Assembly: GCA_964643355.1 (NCBI GenBank)
Contig: CAZXPW010000002.1
Location: 79,556 to 143,555, forward strand
Direction of reading: 5' to 3'
Length of the DNA stretch: 64,000 nucleotides
From: FEN-1350 sp964643355
GTDB lineage: Bacteria; Planctomycetota; Phycisphaerae; Sedimentisphaerales; Anaerohalosphaeraceae
The notes below the pieces were generated by a model. The model was not told the origin of the DNA. It did not search any database and was given only the letters and a program-made list of their open reading frames with translations. The position numbers and the translations under genes were made by a program. Position 1 is the stretch's first letter. Every line of letters begins with the position of its first letter. Positions 61,657-64,000 of the stretch are shown one piece after another.

Positions 61657-62283
61657 ATGATGACAACCGTATTTTTTGAGCTGAAGAATTCGCAGATCGG
61701 CATCGCCGGCCTGGGCGGCCTGGGATCGAATGTGGCCGTCGCCCTCGTGCGAACCGGCGCAGGCCGGCTGATCCTGGCCGACTTTGATGTCGTTGAAGAG
61801 CCCAATCTTAATCGACAGCAGTATTTTTTCGACCAAATCGGCCATCCCAAGGTTGACGCTTCCATCACAAACCTCCTTCGAATTCGCCCGGATAGCGATC
61901 TCGTCGGGCACAAAGTCCGCCTCACGCCCGACAACATCCCAGAAATTTTCGCCGGCTGTCATGTCGTCGCCGAGTGTTTCGACAGAAGCGACCAAAAACA
62001 AATGCTCGTCGAGACCGTCCTGTCGCGGATGCCCGATACGGCCGTGGTTTCTGTCAGCGGATTGGCTGGATACGGCCGCAGCAACGACATCGTTACCCGC
62101 CGAATTCATCGTCGTCATGTCCTCGTCGGCGACAGCGTCAGCGGCGTCGGACCCGGTATTCCTATGACCGCCGCTCGAGTCGGCATCGCGGCCCACCATC
62201 AGGCCAACGCGATCATCGAGTTGTTGCTTGATCCCAGTCTGCAATCCCTCTGGGCGCACCGCAACGCCGGGGCCGAAATTTGA
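61657..62283 (+). CDS. thiF: ThiF: ThiS adenylyltransferase
   Basis: 208 residues. Rossmann nucleotide loop GIAGLGGLGSNVAVAL at ~15-30 and FDVVEEPNLNRQQYFFDQIG, the E1-like pattern in ThiF/MoeB. It adenylates the C-terminal Gly-Gly of ThiS. Shorter than MoeB/ThiF of E. coli and without the CxxC zinc pairs, a known short form. ATG 61657 is just after the riboswitch terminator, with no strong ribosome site. Confidence 0.9.
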   Translation: MMTTVFFELKNSQIGIAGLGGLGSNVAVALVRTGAGRLILADFDVVEEPNLNRQQYFFDQIGHPKVDASITNLLRIRPDSDLVGHKVRLTPDNIPEIFAGCHVVAECFDRSDQKQMLVETVLSRMPDTAVVSVSGLAGYGRSNDIVTRRIHRRHVLVGDSVSGVGPGIPMTAARVGIAAHHQANAIIELLLDPSLQSLWAHRNAGAEI

Positions 62284-62294
62284 CGGAGTCCGCA

Positions 62295-62510
62295 ATGAAC
62301 ACGACATTACGAATCAATGGAATCGACAAACAATTCGCTTCGGACAAGCTTCCCAAAACGCTGTCCGATTTGCTGGTCGAACTGAAGATCGACCAAGCCA
62401 CCGTCGTGGCCGAGATTGACGGTCGCATCGTCGAACGCAAAGACTTCGCCTCCGCCGCCCTCCAGCCCGGCCAATCCATCGAACTGGTCCGTTTCGTCGG
62501 AGGCGGATAA
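62295..62510 (+). CDS. thiS: ThiS sulfur-carrier protein
   Basis: 71 residues, ubiquitin-like fold ending in the required Gly-Gly (RFVGGG). GGAG lies 7 bases before the ATG. Carries sulfur as a thiocarboxylate to ThiG for thiazole formation. Sits between thiF and thiG, with a 1-base gap to the latter. Confidence 0.95.
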   Translation: MNTTLRINGIDKQFASDKLPKTLSDLLVELKIDQATVVAEIDGRIVERKDFASAALQPGQSIELVRFVGGG

Positions 62511-62511
62511 G

Positions 62512-63291
62512 ATGGACACACTCAAAATCGCCGACCGCGAGTTTACTTCGCGTCTGTTCATCGGCACCGGCAAATACGCCTCCAACGACATCATGGCCCG
62601 CGCCATCGCCGCTTCCGGTACGCAGATGGTCACCGTCGCCCTCCGTCGTGTCGATATCGAAAACGAAAACGACAACCTCCTGGCCGCCATCGACCGCAAC
62701 CAATATCTTCTGTTGCCCAATACTTCCGGAGCCCGCGATGGGGCCGAGGCCGTACGGCTGGCGCGTCTGGCCCGCGCCGCCGCTGGCATCCGCTGGGTCA
62801 AGCTGGAGGTTACTCCAGATCCCTATTATCTATTGCCGGATGGCCCGGAAACCCTCAAAGCAGCCGAGATCCTTGTCAAGGATGGCTTCGTCGTGCTGCC
62901 CTACATCAACGCCGATCCGATTCTCGCAAAGCGGCTTCAGGATGTCGGTACGGCGACCGTTATGCCCCTGGCGGCCCCGATTGGTTCCAATCAGGGGCTT
63001 CAGACGCGGGCCTCGCTGGAGATCATCATTGAGCAGGCCACCGTCCCCGTCGTCGTCGATGCCGGGCTGGGACTGCCCTCCCACGCCGCGGACGCCATGG
63101 AGATCGGCGCCGACGCCGTTCTGGTCAACACGGCCATCGCCGCCGCCGCCGATCCCGTCGCCATGGCTGGCGCCTTTAAGCTCGCCGTCGAGGCCGGCCG
63201 CGCCGCGCGCCTGGCCGGAGGCGCCCCGCGGCAACGAACGGCTTGCGCCTCCAGCCCACTGACCGGCTTTCTGCGGGACGACAAGCCATGA
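62512..63291 (+). CDS. thiG: ThiG thiazole synthase
   Basis: 259 residues, TIM barrel; condenses ThiS-thiocarboxylate, dehydroglycine and 1-deoxy-D-xylulose-5-phosphate. Seen: FIGTGKYAS at the start, Schiff-base K97 in WVKLEVTPD, and phosphate site VVDAGLGLPSHAADAMEIGADAVLVNTA. The start at ATG 62512 lies within two bases of the thiS stop; its stop overlaps thiH by ATGA. Confidence 0.95.
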   Translation: MDTLKIADREFTSRLFIGTGKYASNDIMARAIAASGTQMVTVALRRVDIENENDNLLAAIDRNQYLLLPNTSGARDGAEAVRLARLARAAAGIRWVKLEVTPDPYYLLPDGPETLKAAEILVKDGFVVLPYINADPILAKRLQDVGTATVMPLAAPIGSNQGLQTRASLEIIIEQATVPVVVDAGLGLPSHAADAMEIGADAVLVNTAIAAAADPVAMAGAFKLAVEAGRAARLAGGAPRQRTACASSPLTGFLRDDKP

Positions 63292-64000
63292 CCCCCATCG
63301 CCTCCATTCTGAGCCGGCTCCGTCTCGACGATCACTCCGTATGGTCCGGTCGCCTCGACGCCGTCACCAGTGACGAGGTCCGCCGCGCCCTCGCCGACAA
63401 GTCTGGCCGATACTGGCTCGACAAGATCACGGCCCTGGTCAGCCCGGCCGCAGAACCCTTCCTCGAAGAGATGGCTGTGATTGCCGAACAAATCACCGCC
63501 CGGCGCTTCGGCCGTACGATCCAGTTATACGCTCCATTGTATATCTCCAATACCTGCATAAACTCCTGCCGCTACTGTGGCTTCAATCGCACGCATCACG
63601 GCCCGCGAGTGCGCCTGTCCATCGACCAGGCCCTCGCCGACGCCGACATCCTCGCCGCCGAGGGCTTCCGCAACATCCTCCTGGTCAGCGGAGAAGACCC
63701 GTCCTTCGTCACCACCGACTACCTCTGCGACCTCGCCGCGCGCCTTCGCCCGCGCTTCAGCACAATATCCGCCGAAATCTACCCATTATTGCAGGAAGAG
63801 TACGCAACCATCGCCCGCGCCGGGATCGACGGCGTCACGCTCTACCAGGAATCGTACGACCGCACGACCTACGCCCGCTTCCACCCTGCCGGGCCAAAGG
63901 CCGACTACGATGCCCGTGTTGACGCTCCCGAGCGCTTCGCCTCCGCCGGCATGCGACGGCTGGGGCTGGGCGCTCTGCTCGGCCTGGCCGACTGGCGCCT
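63288..64000 (+). CDS. thiH: ThiH 2-iminoacetate synthase, 3' end off the right edge
   Basis: Radical-SAM enzyme that cleaves tyrosine to dehydroglycine for thiazole synthesis. The first 237 codons are present: cluster cysteines C90, C94 and C97 (NTCINSCRYCGFN), and the GIDGVTLYQESYDRTTYARFHPAGPK block specific to ThiH. Start overlaps the thiG stop as ATGA. The use of thiH rather than thiO implies an anaerobic or low-oxygen route. Confidence 0.95.
   Translation, partial: MTPIASILSRLRLDDHSVWSGRLDAVTSDEVRRALADKSGRYWLDKITALVSPAAEPFLEEMAVIAEQITARRFGRTIQLYAPLYISNTCINSCRYCGFNRTHHGPRVRLSIDQALADADILAAEGFRNILLVSGEDPSFVTTDYLCDLAARLRPRFSTISAEIYPLLQEEYATIARAGIDGVTLYQESYDRTTYARFHPAGPKADYDARVDAPERFASAGMRRLGLGALLGLADWR

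Noticed and set aside
1..64000. tRNA, rRNA, CRISPR, IS elements
   Set aside because: None seen on reading the gaps. The tandem repeats at 25.8-26.0 kb are coding and the 41.5-kb palindromes are not spaced like a CRISPR array.

Overview
The window reads as chromosomal DNA from a Gram-negative, carbohydrate-degrading bacterium, most likely a planctomycete of the Phycisphaerae type. The evidence is indirect: a moderately GC-rich genome; an outer-membrane toolkit (LptB, an LptD-like barrel, LolCDE-type lipoprotein release genes); secreted glycoside hydrolases; and a secreted beta-propeller ending in the dockerin-like tail (GDANGDC..DMSDLAEF..YWL) common in that lineage. No rRNA, tRNA, CRISPR array or insertion sequence was seen.

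Layout. 1-651: 5' part of an AT-rich AAA ATPase that runs off the left edge. 0.7-5.7 kb: lptB faces away from a GcvT-like/nadB pair across a divergent promoter region, followed by an HtrA protease. 5.8-26.2 kb (almost all minus strand): a pseudopilin, an overlapping nadK / TPR protein / dinG operon, addB-addA, a large (alpha/alpha)6-type secreted protein, a nucleoside deaminase, a dockerin-tailed propeller, and a secreted TPR protein with 60-bp tandem repeats. 26.6-30.5 kb (plus): a four-gene operon built around a tRNA-dependent cyclodipeptide synthase (CDPS). It encodes an XRE-HTH protein of unknown C-terminal function, the CDPS, a sodium:solute symporter family carrier and a YkgJ-type cysteine-cluster protein. 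This is the most interesting system in the window, because none of the usual cyclodipeptide tailoring enzymes is present. 30.5-31.9 kb: an AT-rich gap with a likely free-standing small RNA carrying two anti-Shine-Dalgarno motifs, then a membrane-anchored, amidase-like gene. 31.9-43.1 kb: GTP-type PEP carboxykinase, a fucosidase / sugar-binding lipoprotein / symporter operon, recJ coupled to a GH5-like enzyme, and a secreted transglutaminase-like protein. 43.2-59.6 kb (minus): dnaA with an adjacent DnaA-box region, then rsmB, polyprenyl synthase, ilvE, lolD, two LolC/E permeases, lysS, an S41 protease, fba and lptD. 59.8-61.4 kb: an S24/LexA-like repressor and a PmtA-like methyltransferase. 61.5-64 kb: a TPP riboswitch with its terminator controlling thiF-thiS-thiG-thiH (thiH cut by the right edge).

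How the parts work together. Housekeeping functions (replication initiation, AddAB/RecJ/DinG repair, NAD and thiamine synthesis, gluconeogenesis) are mixed with envelope biogenesis and polysaccharide use. Translational coupling by 4-base stop/start overlaps is common: dinG/TPR/nadK, lolC/lolE, recJ/GH5, fucosidase/binding protein, symporter/YkgJ and thiG/thiH. All functional calls come from reading motifs in the translated sequence; no database search was run.
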